Source of the DNA: Diphasiastrum complanatum
Taxonomy: Eukaryota; Streptophyta; Lycopodiopsida; Lycopodiales; Lycopodiaceae
Direction: 5' to 3'
DNA: 64,000 bases
Assembly: GCA_029204225.1 (NCBI GenBank)
Contig: CM055099.1
Location: 42,832,597-42,896,596 of the forward strand
How positions within the stretch are numbered: the stretch's first letter is position 1; the number at the start of each line of letters is the position of its first letter. Below are positions 11,900 to 23,600 of this stretch, piece after piece. A program made the position numbers and the translations under genes. The notes under the pieces were generated by a model, which worked only from the letters and a program-made list of their open reading frames with translations, had not been told where the DNA came from and searched no databases.

Positions 11900-13860
11900 T
11901 TAGCCTAGATGTAAGCATGACATTTTCATTCATAAGTTGAGAGATTTTGACTTCATTTTCAAAGAGGCATATTGTAAACCTTGTATGAGAGTAAGTGAAT
12001 CATCCTTGAAGGACACTTATATCCATACAAGAGTATTTTGACTCATTAGTTTCAAGTTCAACAAGTATGTAATGCAAATTGCTAGTGTTAAGCAATTGTG
12101 GACTAGTAAATTTGGTATAAATAATCTTGGTGATTGTTTTGTTGAGTTGAAAGATCATATTGAGAAGGAGAACATTAAGGTTTGGAGACTTGAAAAAAAA
12201 GTCCTTGAGAGACTCGAAGAAGATCATGGTTTGGATCCATGTTTTCATCATCAACACCAAGAGGGAGTGAGCATGATGAAGAAAAAAGACATCAAGGAGG
12301 AACCCGAGGAGGAGCACTTGTCTCAAGGCAAAAGAGACATCAATCTACATCAATATGAAGGTTTGGGTAAAGAGAAAGGAGCAGCAAGGAAGTTTATCCA
12401 TATCTCTCTTTACTCATCTAGTTGACAAAGTCCTTTGATGATGCTAGTATGAACATTGTTTTTCATCCTATATCTTATGACAATGAAATAGTGATCATTA
12501 CTATTTTGATTGGAGTTTCAAAGGCCTCATCTTGTGATCCATTCACTCTTGAATTTCCAAGGAATGAAGACCTTCATTGGAAGAATGCCAAGTTGGAGTT
12601 CATTGTTTTGGTGGATAAAGTCAAGATGGTGATATCTCAAGCTTTGGTTGTATGTGCTTCATACAAAAGTTGGATATTATGGAAAGCTGCTGTATTTCAT
12701 GTTTATTTTGAGGAGGAGACTCACATTTTTTAGCCCAAGGTGATCATTCAACAAACTACCAAAGACAAAGCTTGGATCTTGAAGACAACCTTTATGGAGC
12801 TCTCACTACATTTGAGAACTTGGAGCTCAAATCATATTCTTATCATGACGAGTGATCATACTCACTCAAAAAAACAAGGACCTGAAAATTATGTTGTTTT
12901 TATCCATGTATTAGATATTGATCCAGGATAGTCTCATCAAGCTAAATTGTGAGGAGTGTTAAAATTTCACAATTCTAACTTGACCAATTTTGGTCATATT
13001 GCTTGAAAATTGTATTATGGTCATGTTGTGTCTTGTCACACGTGCCAAATAGCATAGGATACTCTTTTTGTAAGTTCCATTCCTAACCTAGCATAGGAGT
13101 GGCACCTTTGGAATGAGTCCAAATAGTGTTTGGATAGGCTAGAGAAATTCTAGGATCTAAAAATAGCATGTTTTACATTGTTTTTGGATCTTGAGATCTT
13201 GACCCCAAGTTAGGGTGGATCCAATGACCTATTAGGGTAGATGTTAGGGTTAGGGTATGATAAGTTCAGAGGTCCCCTAATATGCTCAGATCTGAGCTTG
13301 AAAAGTATATATGTATGATGGGATTTCCATCCAAATATCAAGAAAAATCAAGTTTTTCCACTTCTATTATCATTGTCTTTTGAAGACGAGTTCTAGCTAT
13401 TGGATGTGAGTGTTCTTATGCATTAATTGCTTGGTTTGGAAGGTACTGAACCTGTTTACAGGTCTGAGAAGCTTGTTGTACTTTACTTTGGTTCATTTGA
13501 TCAAATCTATGTGCCTAATGTGGAGTTAAATGCCAAATTTGCTAGTTTTGGTAACTAGTCTTGATTCTAGCTCATAGTAGATCTTTTATTTGTGCATCCT
13601 CCATCACTTTTAGGATTGATTGGGATTCATTTTGCTGTAAAATTTTGTCACATCAAGTAAATGGAAAGATCATTATTATAATAAAATTAGATGAATCCGA
13701 AATCATGAAAGGTCAAAAGTTGGAATGAGTGAGTCTCACTTTGATGAACAAAATTTCAGATACAGATGATCGAACATTTAGTGTTCAATAAAAAAATCAC
13801 ATATGGTGGTTGGCGGCATTCCAAGTATACAATTCAATTTTCTTTTTAAGTATCGTTATT
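11900..13860 (+). mobile_element. LTR element H within the T1 gene, poorly bounded
   Basis: A 3' LTR starts TGTTAAAATTTCACAATTC at 12957 after a GAGGAG purine tract, and is clearly the same family as the LTR of element J at 40037. The internal part upstream carries weak frames (12072-12425; 12422-12931 with one stop) that match no retroelement domain I recognise. The 5' LTR was not found; both limits are estimates. Confidence 0.5.
12957..13690 (+). repeat. 3' LTR of element H, end uncertain
   Basis: Shares its start and several blocks (TGGAATGAGTCCAAAT, the TTGTCACA...AAATAGCAT segment) with the J LTR. No primer-binding site follows, as expected for a 3' LTR. The end coordinate is a guess. 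Confidence 0.5.
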
Positions 13861-13913
13861 AATATTTCATACATTGCCATTTTTTATTAACGTGTCATGC
13901 ATTACTTGCTTCT

Positions 13914-15092
13914 CTACATGCCTTGAAAGAGGACCATAAAATACTTTCATGGATATTTTCACGAATAAATTATGGAGAGATTATAAAGAGACATTTGGAG
14001 GGTGAGAAATTTACAGTCGGAAACCATGGAAGTTTTCAAATTCAATGGCACCTTGCAGGCGATTTGAAAACATTGAAATATATGTATAATGTCTCTCATG
14101 GGGCTACATCAAAGCATCCATGTCTTTATTGCATGAAGGATTGCTACAATATGAATTTGGGACAACCAAACACTGGCCTAACACGAGAAGCAAATGAAAC
14201 AAATATGAAAAGTGTTCTGCCAATTCCATTAAAAAATGTTCACATATGCACATTGCATGCTGAGGTTCGAATTATGCTGAGGTTCTGCATATTCTCCTTG
14301 CATGGAATCATAAACCGGAGTCTGTGGCTAAAGCAGCTATTAAGAGATTGGAAGTAGTTCTTTCAAAGGCAGGACTAAGGAAATGTCACCATTGAAAAAA
14401 GTGACAGACTCTCCGAAAAAAAAAAGAAACGTTCTCAATAAGCCATCAATTGGAGGTGCTAAAGCAAGAAGATTCTTATCCAATCACACATGCAAAGAAT
14501 CTAGTGTCAGATATGGAATCTAAAAAGAAATTGTTCAAGCCACACGGACACTGGAAGTAAGTAATTGAGTGGAAAAGGAACAAGTGTAGAACAACTTAGA
14601 CAAACTCATAGGTGTCATCATGAAAGAAATCCTATCATCAGAAGGTATGAGTAGTTTGCAAAATCATTGCTCCACATTTGTGAAATCTGTACGAGATTGT
14701 TGGGGAGATCACGTTACACATTACATGGTAGTGATCTATTTCACTATATGGTACTTATCTCATGCATGACTATATTTATTTCTACTGATGTAACCTATTT
14801 CAACTCTTGTTTGCAGCACATCTTTCTTCATCATGCAACTTATTTTGCAAAGGAATATGAGAGCTTAAGTATTTGGTCATCACAAGGCATGGAAAAATCA
14901 CATTGGCAAGCAAGAGGAGCATTTCATAGAGCTACAAATCATGGAGGACACAATTCAAAAAATAAATATTTAGTTCAACTTTTTCAGTGGTTTTACAGAA
15001 GAGCACAATTTAGATATCAAGCTAAAATTTTGCCAAATGTTATGATCTTTTGTAAGGCATTCAAATTCATAACAAAAGAGAGATCCTTGTAA
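13914..15092 (+). pseudogene. Transposase-like gene (T1), central and C-terminal part
   Basis: The first frame (to ~14357) reads FQIQWHLAGDLKTLKYMYN then SKHPCLYCMKDC, a possible Cys-containing metal site, and HICTLHAEVRI. A frameshift near 14270 continues WNHKPESVAKAAIKRLEVVL. A later frame (~14815-15092) reads SIWSSQGMEKSHWQARGAFH and QLFQWFYRRAQFRYQAK. This pattern (a conserved Asp in HLAGDLK, a CxxC site, a Glu near the C-terminal end) suggests a DDE-type transposase, but I cannot assign a superfamily. The gene is broken and was interrupted by element H. Confidence 0.45.
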
Positions 15093-15121
15093 TATATCAA
15101 TAATCTAATACAGAAGATTGT

Positions 15122-15334
15122 TTAATATTCTTCATCATCCTCTTCAAGATTCAGACGGATGGTATTGTCATGAAGGAATAATCTCCTTTCATATGGATCC
15201 AAAAATTCTAGATTTTTCCTTTTGCTCATATCAATGTGATCCGAATAAAGGGCTATTGCAGATGATCTTTTTGTAGTCTCATGGCCAAATCCCTTTTCAC
15301 GAAAATTATTTTCCTCTGGCGTACGTATGGCCTC
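15122..15334 (-). pseudogene. Terminal exon of an unrecognised gene (T2), convergent with T1
   Basis: An acceptor TTGTTTAG opens a frame of 70 codons and a TAA, with no interruption: EAIRTPEENNFREKGFGHET ... KNLEFLDPYERRLFLHDN, ending in an acidic tail EEDDEEY. It lies 29 bp from the end of T1 on the other strand. Its purity argues for genuine coding origin. The preceding exon (15404-15620) is broken, so the gene is probably dead. Function unknown. Confidence 0.45.
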
Positions 15335-15403
15335 CTAAACAAACAAATAATGACTTGATGGCCATAATGACAATGGTAACATATGGATTAAAAGATGAAT
15401 GAC

Positions 15404-15620
15404 TATACAAATCTCATTATTTTGAACGTTTTTCAAATAATGAGATAGAGACACATCCTTTCTCCCGGCTTCTATACCTTCCGACCTTGACCAAATCGTT
15501 TCATCATTGGTGTTTCTGGACGCCTATTTACTCAATATCTTTGGATAACCAGATTTGTCATTGTAATACTCTGCTTTGAATATTACTTTCACCATTTGTC
15601 CATCACCCTTGTACACTTAT
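15404..15620 (-). pseudogene. Upstream exon remnant of T2
   Basis: The frame reads YKGDGQMVKVIFKAEYYNDK then SGYPKILSK, an in-frame TAG (15524-15526), and ASRNTNDETIWSRSEGIEAG followed by SLSHYLKNVQNNEICI. Joining at a weak GT (15403) gives a phase-0 junction with the terminal exon. Limits and start are uncertain. Confidence 0.35.
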
Positions 15621-15649
15621 CGATCTGAAAGAGGAGATTTCTCTCTCTC

Positions 15650-17605
15650 TTGGGGAACGATAAAACCTTTTATACTACTTAATTCACTGATTTTGTGAAA
15701 ATCTATAACAACTAGGCTACCACACTCAAAGATCAAAATCTTCGTTTTTTATATTCAAAGGGTGCAAACAAGCCTTTGCAAAGAAACAAGAATGAAACCT
15801 TGTAGCCTCATCAATAAAGTTCCAAGATATTATGATTTGTGAGGCTATAAAATACTAGGATTGAGTGGTTTTCCCAAAAGTTATGTATGCTAGATTTTTC
15901 CTTTGCCCTAAAATCCTAGAAGTTTTACAAGTGGCATCCTATGGTCCTCAATTACAAACTACTTGAAATCATTACAAATTACTTGAAATCTTCATACTTT
16001 GGGTGTCAATTATTTCGTATGTGAAACCAATGATGTTTTAGGCTTTTTACATACATAATGAGTCATCATTTTTTTACATTTGATACCATGGACTACAAAA
16101 CGATGATGTAAAGTGTCTACTATTATCTTAAAAGAATTAAGCTCTTGAATCATTTGGTGATTTATGTCTTATGATGCTAACCTATTTGAATATTTTTTTA
16201 CTTTGTCCAAAGGTGCATGGCCTCATTTTTATGATCCTAGCAACCTCTCCCACTATCAAGCTCTTAAATTTTTATCCACTTAACAAATTTCTTTTAAATA
16301 AATAATCTTCACAGTGCCTGCAAAGTTTCATGAAGTTAACAAACATACTATTACTAAGTGAAAGGAAAATTACACAAACATAGTGAAGAGCTATACATAA
16401 TTGACAATACATAATATTTTTGAACATCTTGGAGCATTAGTCAAACTCCCCCAAATGGCTATTGATTATTACTAGGGCATATTATGCCAACCGTGAAATT
16501 TTAGACCTTGCGCCTTTCCATCAATTGAATGAATGGGCACAATTTCCTTTAGGTGTCCTAGTAGCAAGAAGAACGGATGTCACATACTCAAGCTCTTTGT
16601 GAAAATATAAAGAGCAGTGCAATAATCTTCTTCTCTCGCAATAGAGACCTCCAAATCTCCTAAAGCAGCAAAACTTCTATCTGATCAACAAAATGTCTAC
16701 ATATCACCCACATTCTTGGGCATATTAGACTAGATGACTAGTTGGAGGACTACAATTGGTGGAAATGTCACATGCTGGTAAGAAATTCTCAGCTCCAATT
16801 TTCTAATAAACAAGTGCATATCTAAATGCAGTTCATGCAAGAAGTTTCTAACACGTGGATTTAGTATTTCTTTTGTGCTTTATGGAACTCATTCAATTGA
16901 TTCTACTTTGGCTTCAGTTCGTAAGTTTCACTTTATCATACCCTCTATCATAGAAGTATTTCTTTTGTGCTTTATGGAACTCAGATTCAATTGATTTTAC
17001 TTTTGCTTCAGTTCAAAAGTTTCACTTTATCATACCCTCTATCATAAAAGAAGTCATACCTTCTAGTCATTTCTAATTTGGGTAAGATTATACAGAGATC
17101 AGTCTTGAAAGAAACTGTAGCAAGGATATGTCAATCAGATTATATAATTAATGACAAAGAAAGGTTACTATCCATCTGCAATATCTTCTAATAATTTGTA
17201 ATTTGACCAGGATTCTGGAGAGGAGGCTTGAAGGACCTTGGTGACTTAATATGTGAATCATACATTAAGCGTGAAGAAAAAGTTTACCATCCCAACAGGA
17301 TAATTTGATAACAATAAAAAATCTCTCCTTTCAGCTTCAAAAAGGTCTTCTGACATCTTGGCAGAATTTAAGCAAAAGTTCAACTCTTATCAAGCCTATA
17401 TCTCTTTGTACCAAAATTTTGTCTTCTTGTGAACAAGTCCTTGAAAAAGTGAAAAGGATCATGTGCTGGACATTGTCAGTTTCCAAGCAACAATTCCTTG
17501 GAAGTTGTTTATTTACCCAACTCTGATGTAATAAAATCACAGCTGATTGCCAAGGCATGGATGCAATATTGTACTGACACCCAAAAAACATTTGGACTGA
17601 GTTCT
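15650..17605. other. AT-rich stretch without a recognisable gene
   Basis: No coding signal or element domain was seen except the tandem duplication at 16864-17049. It separates the T2 remnant from the 3' end of the TGD5-like gene. Confidence 0.45.
16864..17049 (+). repeat. Tandem duplication, ~92-bp unit, two copies
   Basis: Both copies start GTATTTCTTTTGTGCTTTAT and end with CCCTCTATCATA. They differ by a few substitutions and a 2-bp indel. No function is apparent. Confidence 0.85.
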
Positions 17606-20600
17606 TTATTTCATGTAAGGTTGATTGCCATTTACTTCATGTGAGTCGTTGCTTTCAAATTTTTGCTTATCAAAATCAACCCCTTCAAACTTGAGTTTCG
17701 AATCAAAATATTGTGTCCCATATGCAGCTCCAAATCCCAAACCAAGCCCTAGTCCAACTCCACAACCACCGCCTACAAAATAGCAGAAAAGAAGTCAGAA
17801 TCTGGTGTCATGAACTTTAAAGAAGGCAGCAGTGACTGGTGATAATTTCCTAACAGGGTCCTGCAATTACTTTGTAGCATAGTTCCATAATTTTTAAGTT
17901 TTAACAAAGAAAAAAAACTCTTTGTTTTGCAATTTCTGGTTGTCTGGATTCTGGACAATGCTGAACATCTATAGCACACCTTTCTGGTCAAGCAGACCTT
18001 TCTAAACATCTATAGCAGACCTTCCAGGCCAAGCAGATTTTACTGTATTTGAATGCAATTTGCACTGGTTTATTTTTTCCAATCAATTTCTTTCCATGGT
18101 GATTTGTTTTGCAATTTTTGGTTCTCTGGATTCTGGACAATGCTGACCAATTGCACGTATGTGATTGCAGTAGCCTGTTGTCCATATCAAGCTTTGAAAT
18201 AGACACTATGACATTGAAGTCCTTAGTCTTCTCAGAGCGTAACTACATACCCTGCCCTGCCCTATGTGAAGATCAAATGTGAACTCTCACAAACTCTGGT
18301 ACTCCAGAACTCACACAAACTCTAGTACTCCAGTGCCCAAACAAGAAGACCCTTGAAGAAAATCTAATAATATCAAAGCCATACCTACCAGTGTCGATAC
18401 CAAGTCTTAGATCTAACCTTGATCCTTCTTTTCCAATTTTCTTTTGAGTAGTGAGCTAATCTGCAGCCATATATGTGCTTTTCACAACGATTCTTTTGCT
18501 CTAAAAGTTTCTTTTCCCCCCTGCATAAATCCTGTTACCCCATTGGTCCTCGTTCACTTTTTGGTTAGCTCTTTGCCTATCTGTTATGACTATGTTGAAT
18601 GCATCACCTGCTGTTGTTGCATTGCCATCTTGAAAGAATACGAAGTGTGGTGGATGAGAATATCGCAAATGCCTGTGGTGGGATGAGACACAATTGTTGA
18701 GGTAACAACAGGTAACAGGTGGATGAGATACGCATAATATGCTTATCTAGCCTTGTAAACAGCAAGGCCGCCATCCTCACATAGGGTGACTGATTTCCAG
18801 ATCAATTCTCATTGCTGATTGGAAAAGGACCGAAGCTGGTGCTCAGACTCTACAACTACTAGTATCACATGAGTAGTCGTGCAAGCCTTGCGTTGTCGGT
18901 CTTCCTATTCAACCCATCACTGTTTCAGCTGTTTGCTTGACTGGTTCACTGGGTCACTACTTTTGACGCATCGTTCTTACACATCAGAGTCCCTTAGTAT
19001 GGTTTCTACCTTGTAAATAGCTTAAAGTTTTGACCTTGTTATGATGCATCCATTTGGGACACATCGGAACACTAGCATGTAACAGAAACCTAAGTCCTCA
19101 GAACCAAAGCTTGCTCTCTAAGATTCAAATCTGTAACATCAACATCCACTTTTCAGCCACCTCCTTTCAAGCCTCATACTCCTCGATGACTATCCTTGAA
19201 CGTTGAGAGTTGTTGCCCGTGGAGAAAAATGAATGACCCAAATCGAAAAAGACACAAAGAATGACTATCTATAAAATAAATAAATTCTCAGATTAAGGGG
19301 ACCAATTAACATTCAAACAAAATATAAACATTCCAAAGATCTTTCACACCAAGTAGATGTATGCACAAAGAAGCTTGCTATATCCAGTGAATTGAACTTA
19401 GCACTTGAAACCAGACCTCGTTCTTCATGGATATACTTCAATTTAGATCTACTTCACTTTTGAAGATTGATCTACAGTCCTTAGAAGGAATATTCACACT
19501 GGCAAGGGATAATTATAGCAACTATATTTTCATGGAGATGAGAAAAGCTGCAACTCGCTGGGGCTCATGCAGACAATCATTAAGTTGGATCACCTTCATT
19601 TACTATGGTTCATGGATTACATTAACGAAAGAATTTTTTAGTACAAAACGCTTGAAAAGTCCCCCAGAAAGAAGTCAAGGAGAATAGGTGCTTAAAGTGA
19701 TTGTCATGCACTAATTCAAGCCTTCCTGTGACCAGAATGAGCTGCATAATTCATGCTTTCATATGAACTTGTAAGAACACCTTAAAGTACAACAGCCAGT
19801 AGCTTAGCAGTAATTTGAAGTTTGATGTCCAACGTCCAATGTCGATGTGACAATAATCAGGAATCCAACTCAAAACCTGTCATTCAAAGGTCGGTTCTAA
19901 AACAATCCTGAGCAAACTGAAGTAAAGTCAATCTAACATTTACAGACCGCATGGGACATGAACGGACTTGGGTGCTCAAATTTGAAGAGATTGGTGCCTC
20001 TTTGTCAGGTACAAATTACAGGCTTGAGGGGTGATGAATCTGTCAAACAGGTAACATTGCAAAACTTGAACACAAGTTCTGTCCTAGCTCGACTTGACCT
20101 GAGCATGTTAGCTTCAATAGATCGAACAGTTAGCGGCTGGCAGAGCTTGACGATACTAATTGTTGCATCGATGAGAGAAAATCAAATTGCCGGACTCTTG
20201 GCAACATTCTTAAGGCATCTTGCTTCTCTACATATTTACCCCGGACCCTGGTACAAGCAACAGATATAACAACATGAAATCTTTAACCCTATGGAGTCAC
20301 ACAAAGTCTTAGACCATCAACTTCATCATGCATCGCATGGACAATGCTATGATGTCTTTACTCACTTTATCAGTGCCCAAGAGTAGGTGCAGGTCACATG
20401 CGAGAACAAACATATGTACAGACTAGCTTTCAAACATTTGTACAAAGACCAATGGAGTGCGTTTCTATGGCTTCTCCAGAAGTGAAAGTCAGACTCAGTC
20501 ATGATGAGGATCAGCACCACAGCGACATTCTAACACAAGTTTGTATGCTCTGTTGGTCCATTTAGTTGTGAGTTTAGTGCATATCAAGGAACTTGAATCA

Positions 20601-23600
20601 AGTCTGGCCTATTTTTTTTGACTTTTTTTGTTTTATTTATTGAGCTCCTGAAATCTGTTTTTTTTATGAAAGGTTATTAAGCAATTAACATGTATAACTT
20701 TAAAGACTAGCATTAGAGTGGACCATCACCCAGCAAGAAGTTTATAGTGCTTACACGTGTATCATATTTGAATGATGCATTCAGCCCAATACATTTTCCA
20801 ATCTTGGTGAAGATGAATAGATGTGCATTCACAAATAATTAAAAGTAATCCTTGTTAAGTTGTCCCACAAATGTAAAAAACGAAATTGCTCAAGGAGATT
20901 AAGCTTTTTCTTTTAACCCTTCCGAGGCATCCTGCAAAAGATCTCAAATAATGAGTAAAACTTACAACAGGTTTCTGTTGATACAGAGTAAGCCAACAAT
21001 TACCAATGCCAAGGCCCAAGGTTTGAATGGATGATCCTGTAGCAAAATTTTTATTGTCAGCAACAATGATAGTGCAATAGTAACATGGACTTCAAAAGCA
21101 AAGAAGCTTCAGATATAATACCACAATGTCACATTCGAGAGAAGAGCATTGAAAGAATGAAATTAGGGACGATTTTACCTAAACATAAAAATCTGAAAAG
21201 AGAAAAAAAATTTGAAAATAGTTATTATTCTGATCTAGTAAAGGCATACCTCCAAACCCCCATCCAATGCCAAATCCACATCCAATGCCCAAACCTAAAA
21301 TTTGATCAAAAAGTAAGCATCATAAGAAAGAAACTTGAGACCTTATACATGTACATGCATCTTATTGTCCATACTAAGCACACAAAATTGCTCTTATGAT
21401 GAACAGAATCCACAAGATACAAGACATAAGTTGAACTTTTGTTTAGGAAATGAAATATATATGTGTGATGCTATTAGGAAAAGAATTCTCTATAAATGTC
21501 ATGACTCACCTTGCTCATGAGGGGAGTCCAGGCATACATTGTACGCTAGATTTAGTACCAAGAGATTTTTATTTGCCAAAACTCAAACTTTTTTTAGAAT
21601 CTTATGTGGTTAAATGTGACCAATGCCAGTTTAAAAAGATGCACCTTAGAGCGGCCTTACATCAATTGAATATTCCTGCTAAAAAATCATATAGCATTTC
21701 AATGGATTTCGTGGTTGGGTTACTGAGAACAAAATAACAAAATGATGCAAATTTAGGTAATTGTCGACTGTCTTACGAAACTAGCTACGTTTATTCCGGT
21801 AAAGACCACCACGAAGGCTTTTGATTTAGCTCAAATGTTTCTAGAACGCCTAGTTAGCCTTTACGGATTACCAAGTGACATTGTGATTGATCGTGATACA
21901 AAGTCCATTGTTCACTTTTGGTCGGCGATATTTGCTAAATTGGAAGAATTATTGAGATTTAGTTTTTTGAGTCATTGCACGATGGACAATCAGATGGAAA
22001 GAACCAATCAGACGATGGAACAAATGCTATGAGCATATGCTTCCTACAACAATCTCATTGGAGAAAAATTTGCTCTTAATTGAGATCGACCACAATAGTA
22101 GTAAGCATTTGACTATATTGGATATAGCTTGTTTATGCTTATGTACGAATATCTATCTAGATAACCTATTTCAGTAGAAACTTGAGTGATCTGTCAGAAT
22201 TTGTGATACAAATTCTAGATGAAGATACTAGTCCTACTAGCACTCACACAAAACCAAACATAGAGAGAATTCAGATCATAGGAGAATTGAGCAATTGCTC
22301 TAGCATAAGTTGTGGTGGGGCGCCAACCTACTTAAATAGTTTCTCTAATGAATGAGAAAATTAAGAGCCTAAAGCAAATCAAAGATGCAGGCCGCGCTCC
22401 AGAACGTGATCTGGGATTTCCCATTAGGGTTTCGTGGAATGCAATTTTTTTTGTTTTTTTTTTTCAAACCTGCCAATATGGGTATCATGTGAAAGGATTT
22501 CAAAAGAGCAGTTCTATTGCTTGATTTCAGATAGTTAATCCCCAATATCTGCTAGTCACTTCAATTAGATATTGAAGCAAATTGTTTTTGCAGATACGGA
22601 TTTGCAGATATAACATTGGCTAATCATTTCATTTGTATCTGCTTTAGTATTTCTACTGCTATTCATTGGTCATTTATTGCAACTAGCTGTGGGAATCCCT
22701 CCACAATAAAAAAAAAATTTGCAAATATTTTTGCGATCCGGGACAGAGTTTTTGGTCCAGGATCGTTGGCGATCCGGATCACACAAACGGATCGTTTTTC
22801 CAGTGGACAGCAATCCACTGCAACTGAGAAGCAAATAGCAAAAGCTAATTGCTAATAAAATACTACCTATATTTGATAAAGACCAAAAATGAACTTCTAA
22901 GTACTAAATAGATCCTAATCTATTTGTAGTGCGCCCACCTACATGCATAAGCCTTAAAAAATGAATTTACTATAGATAGAATGGCCCCTAAAAATAGCAC
23001 GCAGGCATGGCCAAACTATCATTAAGGGGTATCAAATAAACAATAATTCCTAACACTCCCCCTTAATGTTTACTTTGTTATCTATTACTCCTAGAAGTTC
23101 TGTAAACTTCTGAAATTGATATCTGCAACTTGCTCTTCCGTAGGGCAATTGATAAGCTCCACTTCATCACTTTGAATTTTCTCTCTGATGAAGTGTTGTT
23201 GTACTTCAATATGCTTTGTCCTGCTGTAAAAAATTGGATTTCTTGCCAATTTAATACAACTCCGAATGCATTGAAGTACCATAGGTGAATCTTGTACCAT
23301 ATGTAGATCATGTAGAATCCTTCGCAACCATATTGCTTCACATGTTGCACTCGTAGTAGCTCAATACTCTACCTCTGTAGATGATAAAGCAATAGTATGC
23401 TGCTTCTTTGAACTCCAAGAGATAGCACCAGAACCAAGACTAGAAACATAACCTGTAGTAGATCTTCGGTCTTTCGCATCTCCAGCCCAATCAGCATCCA
23501 CATATCCCTGTAACTTCAAATCATCCTGTCTACCATAGAGAATACCAAATCTCAAAGTGCCCTGGATATATCTGAGTATTCGCTTAGCAGCTTTCCAATG

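Noticed and set aside
13225-13260. TTAGGGTTAGGG, telomere-like
   Set aside because: Only two adjacent units, imperfect around them, and inside LTR H; far too short for an interstitial telomere.
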